NCBI GenBank assembly: GCA_905250115.1
Contig: CAJNOI010000015.1
Coordinates: forward strand, 375,283 to 439,282
Direction: 5' to 3'
Source: Adineta steineri
Lineage: Eukaryota > Rotifera > Eurotatoria > Adinetida > Adinetidae
Length of the DNA: 64,000 nt
Part shown: piece after piece, positions 23,776-37,526 of the stretch
How positions within the stretch are numbered: the stretch's first letter is position 1
Layout: every line of letters starts with the position of its first letter
Notes under the pieces: model-generated
Databases searched by the model: none
Told to the model about the DNA's origin: nothing
Seen by the model: the letters and a program-made list of their open reading frames with translations, nothing else
Program-made: the position numbers and the translations under genes

Positions 23776-24608
23776 ATGGAACAGCAAAATAATGTTGCAG
23801 CTTTAAATGATAGTGCTGGTGTTTTACCAATGGATACAGGTGCAATAACTAATGGCAATCATGGTAATTAGATCTTGTTTGAATAGTACAAAAATAAATT
23901 TGAATATTTAGATGAAGGTGACAATAGTCCATCAGGAGTAGGTATTGCTAATGGAAAGAAAGGTCGTGGTCGTCCACCAAAATCTACTAGTTCACCAAAA
24001 GTTGTCAAGAAAGTAGATGCGCCAACAAATGGTCGTGGTCGTGGTCGACCACCAAAAGCAGTTGAAACATCACCAGCGAAAAAAGTAGTTGTACCACAAC
24101 AAGAAGAAGAAGAAGAAGTCGAAACTAACGGTGATGCAAATAAAAAAAAGCGTGGTAGACCATCAAAAATTGATACACCCGATGAACAAACAAATGGAAT
24201 AAAGAAACCACAAGTAATATTTGAAGAAATTTTAAAAATTATACTAATAAATAATGTTTAATTTAGGTTCAAGCAGCTCCAGTTGCCATTCCTCAAGAAC
24301 AAGATAGTGGTGATGAATTAACGAAAAGAAAACGTGGACGACCATCAGCAGGAGCAACACCAAAAAAAGTTGTAGTAGTCTCACCACCACCATCAAAACC
24401 AACAGAAGATTTATCAGCTAGAAAACGTGGTCGACCATCAGGATCTGGTGTAAAAAAGGCAGCACCAAAACCTAAGATATCATTAGCCAATGATGATGGT
24501 TCAGCCAAAAAACAACGAGGTCGACCAAAAAAACCATCTACAACACCAGCAGTAGTGGCAACATCTGCTAATGAAACAGCTACTGTTACATCAAATAACG
24601 GTCAATAA
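23776..24608 (+). CDS. AT-hook chromatin protein (HMGA-like, six hooks)
   Basis: Three exons, 23776-23863, 23912-24213 and 24267-24608, encode 243 residues. Six AT-hook cores are visible: GRGRPPK, GRGRGRPPK, KKRGRPSK, RKRGRPSAG, RKRGRPSGS and KQRGRPKK. They are separated by Pro/Ser/Ala/Lys-rich linkers and one acidic run (QEEEEEVE). AT-hooks bind the minor groove of AT-rich DNA, so this is a nuclear architectural or transcription cofactor. Vertebrate HMGA proteins have three hooks, about 100 residues and an acidic tail. This one is longer, has twice the hooks and no acidic C-terminus. It could equally be another multi-AT-hook protein, so no symbol is assigned. Confidence 0.85.
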
Positions 24609-26223
24609 AGAACATTTCTTTTGTTTCATTGTTTTTAAACTAAACATCTACATCATATACCTCATGTATCATAGTCAATAATTAATATCTCATGTTTTAC
24701 TTCTATCTCATTGTATGTATTTTTCGTGTGTGTGTGTACTTGTCGTTCTAGACACTAAAACAACTCTGTTATTGTTTATTCATTCAATTCTTGTTTGTTT
24801 ATTATGTTCATTAGTAGGATATATGTGTATGCATGTATTACCTTGTTTTTTTTTGTACCCGTATTACATTCATTTGCTGTCTGTTACCTTGAAAAAATAG
24901 ATTATATACTAGACATGTTTATCGTTTTTGAAGCAAATTATTTGAAATGATTTATGTTTGCATAGTAAGACACTAATTAGCATCATGGGATATTACAGGT
25001 ACATCATAAGGTTATTCTTTCATCTATTGCTTGTTGAATTAATAGATTAAAATATTTATTTAAAATCTCTTTGATTTATATTCAAAATTATTTTCATTTC
25101 GGTTTGTTTGATATATATAGAAGAAAGTAATTCTAAGAAACTATCAAGTAATTCCTTTAGTGCACTCGCAACTATGACGTTTCTTTATATATATTTAAAA
25201 AGTCGTAGGTAAATAAAAGTTAATAAATAATGAAGAAAAGAAAAATAAGTTATTTTTCTTCTCGCCAGAAAATGTTCTAGTAATTATCTCAGTTGAGAAT
25301 TGTTTTTCTCGTTAATCTATCGATATAAGCTTAGTATTTCTTATATTAGCGATGTTTTATTTATTTCCGTAGGGAGATTATTAATAAATTGTGCATATCG
25401 AAAGAATCTCATCCAGGCAATACCATCTGTTTGTTCCTTCAAAGATGACATGTTTGGTATTATCTATATGTCCTCGAAGCACTATTTATCAGAACAGTAG
25501 TTTTTGTTATGTATATCATTGGACATTCGTACTATTAAGATAGGCATTTTTTTCCATTGAATTTATCTATGTCGAACACTAAAAATAGTTTCAAGGCCAA
25601 TCAGAGTGCAAGTTTCTTAGTTAAATAATAAATTCTGAATCGATAAAAATTTTAAATTATTAATTAATTGACTAAAAAATGTCAAATATAATAAAAACTA
25701 TGCACTTATTATTTTCAAATATGAACGTGTTTCTATTCCTTCGAGTGATAAAAAAATATATATTTAATTACATGTCGGTTTAATATGAATAGTATTTTCT
25801 TTTTTTTGGTATATATTGACATGATTAGCAATTATCAGAACTGTCTTTAGTCTTATTTTATTTTTTTTTATCAATAGTTGATATATTAGGAAATAATAGT
25901 ATCACAAAAGAAAAAGCAATAGAAAAAGAAATAAAAGACGAAAGAAGAAAAGAAACCGTCTTTTTATCATCATCAACATCTCATTTCTTGACTAAGATAT
26001 ACTGTCTTTCGCTTATTATTGATTTACTACTTTCTTCTCTCTCTCTCTTCTTCCTTCCAGATGCTTTCCATATACAAGCATATAATTCTTTGCCTTAGCA
26101 GTTGTTGTTATTATTATTTTTCTTGTATTCTATGTCAATTGTCGGTCGTGTTCTGGAAAATTAATATTTCTTAGTTAAAACGAACAATTTCCTTTTCTTG
26201 ATATATACTACGTTAATTATAAT
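24609..26223. other. Intergenic sequence
   Basis: No gene supported. It holds the 3' flank of the AT-hook gene and the upstream region of the spondin gene, including a CT run near 26037-26048. Open frames are low-complexity. Confidence 0.4.
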
Positions 26224-29200
26224 ATGTTGACTGTGTGGTTTGTTCAATTATTTATTTTATTCAATATTATTGTTGCACAACCACCTACTTGTTATCGTTC
26301 ATCACGATACTTCGTACCTCAAACATCAGGCGATAATGGTTTTCGTATAACTGTTGAAGGAGGTTTTAAAACATACGTTCCAGGACGAACATACAAAGGT
26401 ATGATTTAAAATTAAAAATAATTCACATAAGACTTCTGTTTATAGTTTCATTGAGTGGTTTCAAAAGTCAGTTTTATCAATCCGTGTTTAAAGAATTTAT
26501 GCTTATTGCTGTTTCGTCAACATGGTCTGATGAACAATCATATAAACCCATTGGACATTTTGAATTATTACCATCAACAAATACGAATGACGAATCAATG
26601 CAAGAAGCTACAATTAGTCAACGTAATTGTCAAGGTGGTGTTACAGATGCTAATCCGGATAAATCAAAAAATTCCATATCTGTCGATTGGATTGCACCAC
26701 GTCATCCACAAGGATGTATTTCATTCAAGTATATATACATATATATTGTGTATAAATCACTTTAATTAATTTAAACTATTTTATAGAGCAACTGTAGTAC
26801 GTTCCGATACAGTTTGGTTTAAAGATGATAACGCTCTTACGTACACAATGTGCGAAGATCGTTCGTATTTTGATGAAATAATTAATCATGCATTTAATGA
26901 GAAATATTTTTCTATTTAGAAATGCATATGAAAAAAATGATGCAACAATGTTGTGCTTGTGGTGAAGCAAAATATCAATTAACATTTAAAGGACTTTGGT
27001 CACCACAAACACATAAAAAAGATTGGCCATCAACAACAGGTAAAAACCAAATTTATCTTATTAATTTTTAATAAAAATCATTCTATTTAAGCACATTTTT
27101 CAACAACTGTTGGTGCTGTTCATAATCCAAATTATACATTATTTGAAGTTGGTTCCTATGCAAATCGTGCTCTAAGTGATTTAGTTTTAACCGGTGAAAC
27201 ACATACACTTGAACAAGAATTAGCAAATGAAGTTAGTATTACTACGAATAAACTAAGAAAATCTATTTTTTCTTCATTATTATTTTTTTATTAAACACGA
27301 TTAGCAACATAATAGAGGATCAGTTGGTTTACGTTTTGTAACGTCCGGTACAGGGTGGTATCAAGCTATTCGAGTTAATCATGATTTTCCTCGATTATCT
27401 CTTGTTAATAGATATATTGATGAAAATATAAAATCAGCCGATTCTTTCATAGGTAGATTTTCTTTTTCTGAAAAAAATACAAGAAAAGAAAATATTTGTA
27501 TTCTATGTTGTCTTCTTTTTATTACATTTATATATTTGTCTTTTATGTTGTATATGTGTTCATTGTGCTTTTTGTTTGTTATAGTCATTCAATGGAGTTA
27601 TACGTAGTTTAATACTTGCTCGACCTTTAAAAATATCATCTAATGAAATTGCGTCAACAATGAATGTATTTACTGTTTCTCCTCATCATTCTAAATTGAG
27701 TTTTGTTAGCAAAATTTCACCCAGTCCTGACTGGTTTACAGGTATATTTCTTCTTCTTCTTCTTAATGCTTTGTTATTACGCTACTTAAGATATTTTGTT
27801 TTATATAAATAATAAATTATTTTATATATAGGAATTAGTGGAGTTGATTTATGTTTATCAAATTGTACATGGGTAGAACAATATTCAGAAGATCTTTATC
27901 CATTAGATGCTGGAGTTGATAGTGGAATGACATATGCAGTAAATATAATTTATTTTGAAAATATTATATTGAATTTTATTTTAGGCAAGTCGATTACCAA
28001 CGGTTCCATTGGAAAAAATTCATACGATTACTGGTACTGTATCTCCAACATCATCGTTTCATGATCCAATGAGTAAGTTTTTAAAATTTAATTCTTAAAA
28101 TACTGTTGATGTCTATTTATTCTTAAATAGGTAAACCAATAATGCCAGTAGCACGTGTCACTCTTCAACGTACACTTGTTCGTGGTTCTCATTGTCCAAA
28201 TAATAAACAAGATACACAACAACCTCATAAAACAAATCAACAAGATCAATCGACTGATATTGATTTATCACAAGCAAATCATCGAAATGAACGATTAAAA
28301 CAAAAATATGATTATTCAGGAAATTTAGTATATGCTTACGGTAAATAATTTAAAACAAAAATATTCATATTACTTTGTTATATATTTTTAAAGAAGAAAC
28401 ATCATCACCTGAATGTCGCACAACAGAATGGGCACCATGGTCATCTTGTTCAGTTACTTGTGGTCATGGAATAAAAACACGACGACGTACTTATCTTATG
28501 CCAGATAAAGCTTTTCGTCATCATTGCAACGAAAGAACGTATGATATGGTTTCATGTCATATGGCATCATGTTTATCAACAAATATGAATGATCATTCAA
28601 GCAAATTAAATAATTCAATGTAAGTATTTCCTATTATTACATTGAATCGTGAATTGTTAAGAAAACATTTATTTATTTTAGGTGCATGGCAAGTGAATGG
28701 TCAGAATGGTCACATTGCTCAGTGACATGTGGTGAAGGTATGCGTACACGATCTCGTACAATGTTAAAAGGTGGAGATAAACCAGAATGTCGATCAGAAT
28801 ATCAATTAATGGAAAAAGAATCTTGTCGTGGAATGAAACCATTATGTGAACAAGGTCGTTTAACAGATATGATAGAAAAAAAACGTATATGTATGCAATC
28901 AGTTGAAACTGGTTCATGTTCACAATATGAACGACGTTTTTATTTTAATTTGGATATGAGTAAATGTTTAGAATTTGATTATAGTGGTTGTGGTGCTAAT
29001 GATAATAATTTTCTTACACGTGATACATGTGAAGATACGTGCGATATTTTATTACGTGGACGAACAGGTTTAATTAAAGAAATATTTTATAATATATAAG
29101 TATAAATATAAATATTATAATTTTAGAGGATGGTAAAGATACACGTTGTATGACATTACCATGGTCTGAATGGAGTGCTTGTTCATCTGTTTGTGGACCT

Positions 29201-32200
29201 GGAACACAAAGTCGATTTCGTACATATAAAGTTAAATTTATGGCTATGGGATTTTGTTCGGAACCCTTAGAAGAATTTCGTGATTGTGATACAACATGTG
29301 ATCCATCACAAATGTATCGTTTATCGGATACACGAAGAACAATGATTAAAAATATGGAAATAGCAGAAAGAAAACGTATGTTAGAATAAATTGAAGATTT
29401 AATTCAATATTTACTAGGAAAATATATTTTTATTTAGAAAAATGTATGCAACCACTTGAACCTGGACCATGTACGAAATTTATTGATAGATTTTACTTTG
29501 ATGTAACAACACGTAAATGCACAAAATTTCAATATGGTGGTTGTCGAGGTATTAAAAGACATTTTCTTTTTTTTTTTTAAAGTTTACTTTATGTCCTTTT
29601 TGTCAAATAGGAAATGAAAATAATTTTATGACACATGAAGAATGTGGAGCTATGTGTGATGAACTTATTCAAGATCATAAATCAAGTATATATATATTTT
29701 AAGTTATTTGCCTTATTAATTGTGTAATTATTATTTTTATAGTGGTTCATGATCCACGTTGTCTTGTTTCAATGTGGACTGATTGGTCATCATGTTCAAA
29801 TGCTACATGTACTAAACCAGGTGTACAAATACGAACAAGAATGTATGCAGATAAACGTGCAGCTATGACTGGTTTTTGTTCAGAACGTTTAGAAGAACAA
29901 AAACAATGTACAATTGATTGTGATAATAATGCAACAAAAAATAAACAGAAACAAATGATGATGGGTTTGTTTGAATTAAGAAAAAAACTGATTGTTAGAT
30001 AAAGAATTTTATTTAGATATGCCAAAAGCAATTCATCGACCTCGTAATCCATGTTGTGCATGTGATGAAGCAAAATTTCAATTAACATTTCAAGGTCTTT
30101 GGTCAAAACAAACACATCCAAAAGATTGGCCACCTGGTAAGAAAAAATATATCTTTTCATTTATATATATATTATTTTCTCAAATTTAGAACATCTTCTT
30201 CATTGGTCTGACATAATTGGAGCTACTCATAGTCAAGAATATTCATGTAATATGATTAATTAAATGAATAATTTTGTAACTGTATATGATTTTAAATTTA
30301 GTATGGAATTTTGGTGATATTGCAAGTGATGGTCTTAAACAAGTTGCTGAATGGGGTGCAATTGGTACAATGCAAAAAGAAATTAAAAATCATGTAAATG
30401 ATTGTTTTTTTTAATTTTCTTATTCAAAAAACAAGATTTATGTTTGTTTAGACAAAATTTGGTGTTATTCGTAATGTAATGATTGTACCTGGTCTTTGGA
30501 CAGTTAATGTAAGCAAATCAACAGCAGGTGCTTTTACAACTTCTAGAAATCATCATTTCTTATCATTTGTTACTATGCTTGGACCATCACCCGATTGGGT
30601 CGCTGGTAAATATGAATATATCTTAAATTGAATATATGTTTTAGTTTATGATATGATCTCTAGGTATATCTGGTCTTGATTTATGTCTTCCAAATTGTAC
30701 ATGGGTGGATAGTTACGAAGAATTACTTCATCCAATTGATGCCGGAACAGATATGGGTGTGAGATATAATGTAAATAATTTGCATTTTTAATAGTGATAA
30801 AATACAAGTAGAAAATATTTTTTATTTATGTGTTGTAGGGTCCAAAACGACCAGAAATGACACGTAAACCAATTTCACCAATTCTTTCAAGTAATATTAC
30901 AGATAATCGATCACCATTTTTTGGTAAGAAATTTAGAAAACAAAGAAGAGTAAAGATATACTATTTGTTTTTGAATATTTTAGGTACTCAACCACCTCCA
31001 TTTGCTAAATTAACTATTAAACGAGTGATGGCACAAGGTGTATCTTGTCCAAATGGTCGAATACAGCATAGTGAAACATCACCAGTTATTGATTTTGGTC
31101 CAAACTTTGTTGATTTAAGTCGTACAAGTGAAGTCGAAAGTGAAAAAGAAGTTGCAAAAACAAACGTTGAATTACTTGGTAAATTTCTTAATTTGTTTTA
31201 ACTTATTAAATATTTATTGATAATTCCAGATGAACAACCAACAGATCCACGATGTATGACATCACCATGGGTAGATTGGAGTCCATGTAATGTCAAATGT
31301 GGAAATGGTTTACGAACACGAACAAGGTTTTTATTTTATTTTCCTGTAAGTTTTAATAAATAATTTTATTTTAAGAATGTATAAAAATACGAATCATCAT
31401 GGATGTAATGAACGATTAAGTGAAAGTGAAATGTGTTATGAAAGAATGGGTGATGATTGTGATGATGAAAATCAACAAGTTGCACCGTAAATTATAATAT
31501 TCTTTAATAATATAATACTTTAAATAAATTATTATTTGTTCAAGATGTGCTGTGACAGATTGGTCATCATTTTCACCATGTTCAGTATCATGTGGTCAGG
31601 GAACAACAGAAAGACGACGATGGTATATCAGTGATAGTTCACATAATGATCCAAAATGTAAAGATATTTATTTAATTGAAAAACGTCAATGTCAAGGTGC
31701 AGATACAATGAATTGTAATAAAGTTGAAAATAAAGGTAAATTTATCATTGAATCTTTGACTACTAAAGAAATATATCGAGATCTGAGAAGTTATTGCTGT
31801 CAACTATATTAGTATAGCGAATAGAATCCATTCTCATCATTATCCTTTGATCAAATAAATTTTGATGAATTCAAGTAACATCTTATTAAATCCATCTTGA
31901 CACTATTATCAGCTGTTTTTCTTCCGTTTCTACGTCCTAAATCGATATTTACTATCAACTATAGTAAAAAAATCATATTGTTTGTTGATGTCATTATAAA
32001 TTTAATAAAATTGACTATTTCTCTTTTTAGATCGTTGTATGGCCGAACCCGTTGAAGACAATCGATGCCGTGGTTTACAACGATATTATTATAATAAAAC
32101 AAGTATGGCATGTGTACCATTTTCTGGTATTGGTACATGTCCTGCTCGTGGTAATAATAAAAATAATTTTGCAAATCAAATGGAATGTGAAACTGCTTGT

Positions 32201-32686
32201 AAAAGTTTTCTCGTTCAAAGTAAGAAATGAAAAAAATAAACAAATCAATAGTTAATTTAATCATTTTTTAGCTAATGATTTATCATGTCCAATGAGTCCT
32301 TGGACTGAATGGAGTGAATGTTCAGTAACATGTGGTTCGAATGGTATTCGTCGTCGTAGTCGAGTATTATTAAATCATCATAAAACAGCTGATGAATATC
32401 GTTGTCGATCATTAACATTTGAAGAAACTCAACCATGTCATTTAAATCGTTGTCGTATGTATTTGCTTATAGATATACATATATATCTATTTTTATCTAT
32501 TCGTTTCTTTTAGCACCTACTGATTGTGTTGTAAGTCAATGGAGTATTTGGTCTCCATGTACAGGTTGTGGACAAGATGCAGTACAAACACGTACACGTG
32601 TTCCTGTACGTCGTGCACGTAATGGTGGTAAACGATGTGGACCATTAAAAGAAGAAAGATATTGTCAAACAACTGTATCATGTTAA
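26224..32686 (+). CDS. F-spondin-like secreted matrix protein with duplicated Spondin_N and Kunitz domains
   Basis: About 29 short exons keep one frame from ATG 26224 to TAA 32684, giving roughly 1,458-1,491 residues. Domain order: signal peptide (1-19); Reeler (about 22-175); Spondin_N 1 (about 187-450, from CCACGEAKYQLTF); TSP1 1 and 2; Kunitz 1 (about 625-685); TSP1 3; Kunitz 2 (about 772-833); TSP1 4; Spondin_N 2 (about 915-1130, from CCACDEAKFQLTF); TSP1 5 and 6; Kunitz 3 (about 1311-1373); TSP1 7 and 8. The TSP1 repeats keep WxxW and CSVTCG motifs, and each Kunitz domain keeps six cysteines. F-spondin is an extracellular guidance and adhesion protein with Reeler, one Spondin_N and several TSP1 repeats. 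The second Spondin_N and the interleaved Kunitz domains are unusual. Splicing is continuous across the middle, so this is one gene. Confidence 0.9.
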
Positions 32687-33083
32687 ATCAATTGAAAAAA
32701 ATAACAATCTTTTAGTTTTGGTGCTATCATTAAAATAAACAAAAAGAAATTAATATCATTTGTTTCTCTTTTGTCGTGTTCATTTTAGAATTATATAAAG
32801 GCACAAAATATAGTTTCGTGTTAACATAGAATCGTTTTTCAATTCATTAATTAATATAGAATAAATATTATACAAGATTGCCTTTTTTCACCATAAAATA
32901 TTAGGTTATTTTTCAACTTCATGAATCAACTGAATAAATATCGATTCTAAAAAATCTTTATATTATAAGAAAATACATTAATCAATCATATTTGTTTCAA
33001 CAAAAAGAAAAATCGAATAATCACAGGTATTAAAAATAGAAAAAAAAAGGAAATTAATCATTATTGCTAATTATCAAACGATA
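32687..33083. other. Gap between convergent spondin and VPS35L genes
   Basis: About 400 bases of AT-rich sequence shared by two 3' ends. AATAAA-like signals are present but no further feature is recognised. Confidence 0.4.
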
Positions 33084-36000
33084 TCAATCACCAGTGTTAA
33101 ATGAATGTACGGAATTTGATGTGGATGATGAACGAGATGATACGTGATTTGTATCATTTGTACTACCAGATATAAGTTCATATAAACGTTTAAAAGATTG
33201 ATCACTATTAGAACGAATTTCAATATAGGTTAATATACGTTTCTAAAAATAATAAAAATGATATTATTGATATAATTAATGATTTTTTTTATTATACCGC
33301 GAATTTTTGTGTATCAGGATTAGAATTTCTTTGTGATAAATTCCAAAGATTAGCTGCAAATTTAATACATTTTTGTTGATTTAAATCTGTATGTGCTATG
33401 AAACGATTGAAGAATTCAATTGCAAGTGATGATTGTCGTTTTGGATTCTAAATATTAGCAAATAATATTAGCTTCATTTTTATCTATATTTATAATTCTT
33501 ACTGTATTTGCTAAATCTTTAAGTGTCTGTATTATTTGTTCACAGAGTTTATTTAATCTTTGATATATTTCATTAAGGAATTTTTCATCATTACCATATA
33601 AAGTATCATTTGATTCGACTAATGTTCAACAAAAAAAGAACTTAAGAAATATTTCTATATTTATTTACCTTTTGAAATATGATATGGTAATAATGTTTGA
33701 ATTTGTGTTGAAAGAAGACATAACATATTCATAAGAAGTGTTATACGTGTTTCACTTGCCTCATCAAAACATTTCATTTGATTAATAACATTACTTAAAC
33801 CATGCGCTAAATATAAAACACCTGCATCAGGATTATCCTAAAAAAAGAAATTCAATAAATTTTTTCAATTGTATTTTTATTTTATTAATTTAATTCCATA
33901 CAGGTACGATAACAAGTGTTGACATTATATTTGTAATTGATTCATATAAATATCTATCACTTGATACTACTTTCCCTTCGATTTCAATTTGTTTAGGAAA
34001 ATCAGAAAGAAGCGTTATAGCTGTTTTAAGAAAACCATCACCTAAATACATATACATTCATTTGATAAGTATAATCATTTTGTTCAAAATATAATTTATT
34101 TCAAACCTTGTGAAAGACTTTGATTTAAATATGCAGTTTGTGCACATAATGTATATAAATTAAGTTTATGTAAAGGATGTTCTAATGATGGAATTGATAT
34201 ATAACAAAAAGCCATACAAGCACGTATGAATGATGATGTTGCTGTTGAATGTGTACCATTTACAATACGATGTGTTGATACGGCTAATGTATTTACTTTC
34301 TAGATAATAAACATATTGTTTAATAAATCTATTATTGAAATAAAAATGGTATTCATTAGAATTGTCAATACTAGGGTTCTATGGAATTATTATCAAATGT
34401 GATCTCGTAAGATAACTGAGATGATTCTGATTATCCTATCAGACAAGACAAATGGATATTTAAAACGATTCCGAAACTTTCTCGAGTAATCGAAATTCCA
34501 TGATTTGAAAAGATTTTAAGAGATATATTGTTTTGTGATTACCTGTATAAGTGTAATAGTAACTGAATCTATATAACCAAATAAACCACGAGCTTCAACA
34601 CAAAATTTAAGTTCTTGTTCAACATCTTTTTCATAATCAACTTTACGTATGACTGCAGATAAAAGTCCACTAACTTCACGTAATTCATCATCATTTGTCA
34701 AAGCTCTTAAATAAAATAAATTTCTATTATAAATTTTGTATTGAAATAAACAAACAAACCCAAGTGTATCGTGAACACTTTTAGCACAATGCGTCATTGC
34801 TGCTATTAATACTGGATCATTCGTTTTTTCTTGTGAACTTCTATAATGAAAATTTCGAATAAGTAACATAAAGAAATATATTAATACGAACCTATTAACA
34901 AATGCTTGTAAAATCGATTTAAATAAATCTACTCGAACATTTTCTCGTTGAAATAAATCAAGAAATGGTAAGATTTTATCCTATAATAACAAAAATATTC
35001 AGATTAATCAACTTATTTTCTTTTTCTATTATATACCATAGCAAATAATGATGCAAAATCTTCAATATTATTTAATAATTTAACCATAATTCCATGTAAC
35101 TTTCCATAATATTCTTCAAAAGCACGATCAGGTGTCAAATGTTTAACAACATCACCCAACATAGTGTTCAATTCTCGTGTCTATAAAAACTAAACAATAA
35201 TTAAATAAACAATATTTTTTATTTCATCATACCGTATATTCTTTGGATGTTAATTCAATCCAAACCTCAGCACATGCCATATATGGCTATAATAAATATA
35301 AATTTTTGTAAAAAAAATTTCTCGTTACTAACAATCTTTATTGACATAAGTTCATTTAAATAAATTTTAATTCTTCTATAAATCTTTGATATATTATTTA
35401 GTGGTGAGTATGAAGACTTAGTATTAAATGTTCTTTAGGAATTCAAAATCAAAACTTTTTCATTTAAATGACATTCTCTCATGCATTGAATTAGTTAATT
35501 TACCGCTGGTTCTTTAAACTTTGTAACTACTTTCCAAACACTATTTAATATTTGAATATCAGATGGTGTTGATGCTGGTGTTGATAACAGCAGAGAAAGA
35601 CCAAGAGAACGATAAAGTATACTCTATAATAAAAAAACAACGATATATTGAAATAATATTAGATATTTCTAATTTACTTTTGGAAATAATTCTGCATCAC
35701 ATTCATTAATCATTGTAATGTATTCTTGAACTTTTGAACGAACATGACTTGGTGGAAGTGTATTTAAAAGTGCATTGAGTACAACACCACCACTAAAATA
35801 TATAAATATTCTTTTTTGCCTATTCAAATAAATAGTTTTCTACAAACCTAGATGTATTAAGTGTTGATCGTGTTTTATTAATAATTTGTTCTGTTTTTGT
35901 ATCATCTAATTTATGTAATAAACATTGAACAATCCAATCCAATGCAGGTGAATATAATGATAAATAAATGCTAGTTGTTAATTTTTGTGATGAATACAAA

Positions 36001-37526
36001 TTTTTAACAATTGGTGAATTTATTTGATGAAGTGATTGACATAAATCCGTAAAAGCTATATCAATAGGTTCACGATGTTTAAAATCAATATCAATAGTAA
36101 CCTTTAAATATTAATAATAATCAACAAAAATTTCTTTTTCTTTTTTTTTAATTACTCGACAAATATAACAACGAGTATATGCAGCTACTAGTGGATCACC
36201 AATACCACGACACATCTTCATTAATTGTACAAGTGTAGCTTGATAATGACTATAAAAGATTTCTTTTTTTATAATAAAAACAAATTCTTTTGTCATACGT
36301 TGAAGATAAAAAACTATAACATTTAAGAATAGCTGTTTCAACAAGAATACGTGGTAATAATTCACGAATAATAGCTATTTTATAAAACCAATTACGAGCA
36401 GTTTCACGTGTTGCTTCTGGAACAAGATCAGGTATAATACGATCAGCTACATGAAACAAAAAAGAACATATTTTCAAATAAATATTCAAATGTCTATTTA
36501 CGAATTTTTCCATTTGACGATGCACTTTTTTCTAATAAACGTGTATAAACCAATTTTCCTAAACACAAAAGATTAATTAAATAAAAAATTCTAACTTTAT
36601 ATCGTAACTTCTTACCAAAAGTATCTATGACATCTGTTATTAAACAAAATTTACTTGGATAAAATTCCATAACATTCATATCAGCTAATAATTTACAACA
36701 CTAAAAATTTCGAGAATATTTATTGAAAAATTAAGACTCAGAAAATTTATTTTTATTTTACTTGTATAACAATTTTTAATGTTTTTACACGTTGATCGCT
36801 TTTCCATGCTTGACTCATCTCTCGACTCATATCATTGATACGATTTATATATTCTTGTTGAGTTAAACTTTGTGTTTGTTGTCCACCCTTAATAAAACAT
36901 CGATATATTTCACTAAATTTTTGCAAAATATAAATAATTTTACTTCAAATGCATCTAATTGTTCAAGACGATTTTTAATTCTTTCAGATGTTGTTGTCAT
37001 ATCTGACACTATAGAAATAAAAAAATAAGAGAAATGAAATAAATAAAAATTCTTTTTTTTGGTACCTTTTGTATCAATAATCGATTCATCATTACTATTA
37101 TTCATAGCTGTTGTCATACTAATCTTTTTTGTTGTATTATATTGATTTAATATAAGACTTTTTTTACTTGACCATGGTTCAAATGTATCTAGTACTGTTG
37201 ATGAATGTTCTTTTGTTGAATCAATTTTAGTTGATGTTATTGCAGCTGCTAATGCACGTGATAATGGATCAATATCAATTTGTGTTGTAATCTTCGATAG
37301 AGGATCAATTATCGGAGATGATGATAACGTTGGTGTTCCTGTTTGCGGTTTGTTTGCCTGGAATTTATTGAAATAATATTTTTTAAATATTTAATTTTTC
37401 TATACATACAATTAAAGCAACACCAAGAGGATGAGTTGTTGTTACATTTGTGGTTTTGTTTATTAGCTTATGTTCAGATACATAATCACGTTTTTTTGGT
37501 GCCCATTTCGTTGCAATAGAAGTCAT
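33084..37526 (-). CDS. VPS35L: VPS35L (VPS35-like subunit of the Retriever/Commander complex)
   Basis: A gene of many exons reading from ATG 37526 to TGA 33084. Clear early exons are 37410-37526, 37066-37357, 36944-37008 and one ending at 36887. Conserved stretches identify it: [68 protein letters not shown] and [19 protein letters not shown], all close to the animal VPS35L (C16orf62) family. The protein is an alpha-solenoid scaffold that joins VPS26C and VPS29 in Retriever and works with the CCC complex to recycle membrane cargo from endosomes. The N-terminal region is Ser/Thr-rich and divergent; the C-terminus is Ser/His-rich. Introns are mostly 45-70 bp, with longer ones near 34.3-34.5 kb and 35.3-35.5 kb. 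It is divergently arranged from the ankyrin gene at 40.4 kb. Confidence 0.9.

Noticed and set aside
29742-30017. Splitting the spondin gene into two genes before the second Spondin_N domain
   Set aside because: The junction 29964 to 30017 has good splice sites and keeps phase, and there is no new signal peptide or start.
31736-32030. Extended open frame after the sixth TSP1 exon
   Set aside because: The GTAAAT donor at 31736 and acceptor at 32030 restore a Kunitz domain in frame, so the extension is intron read-through.
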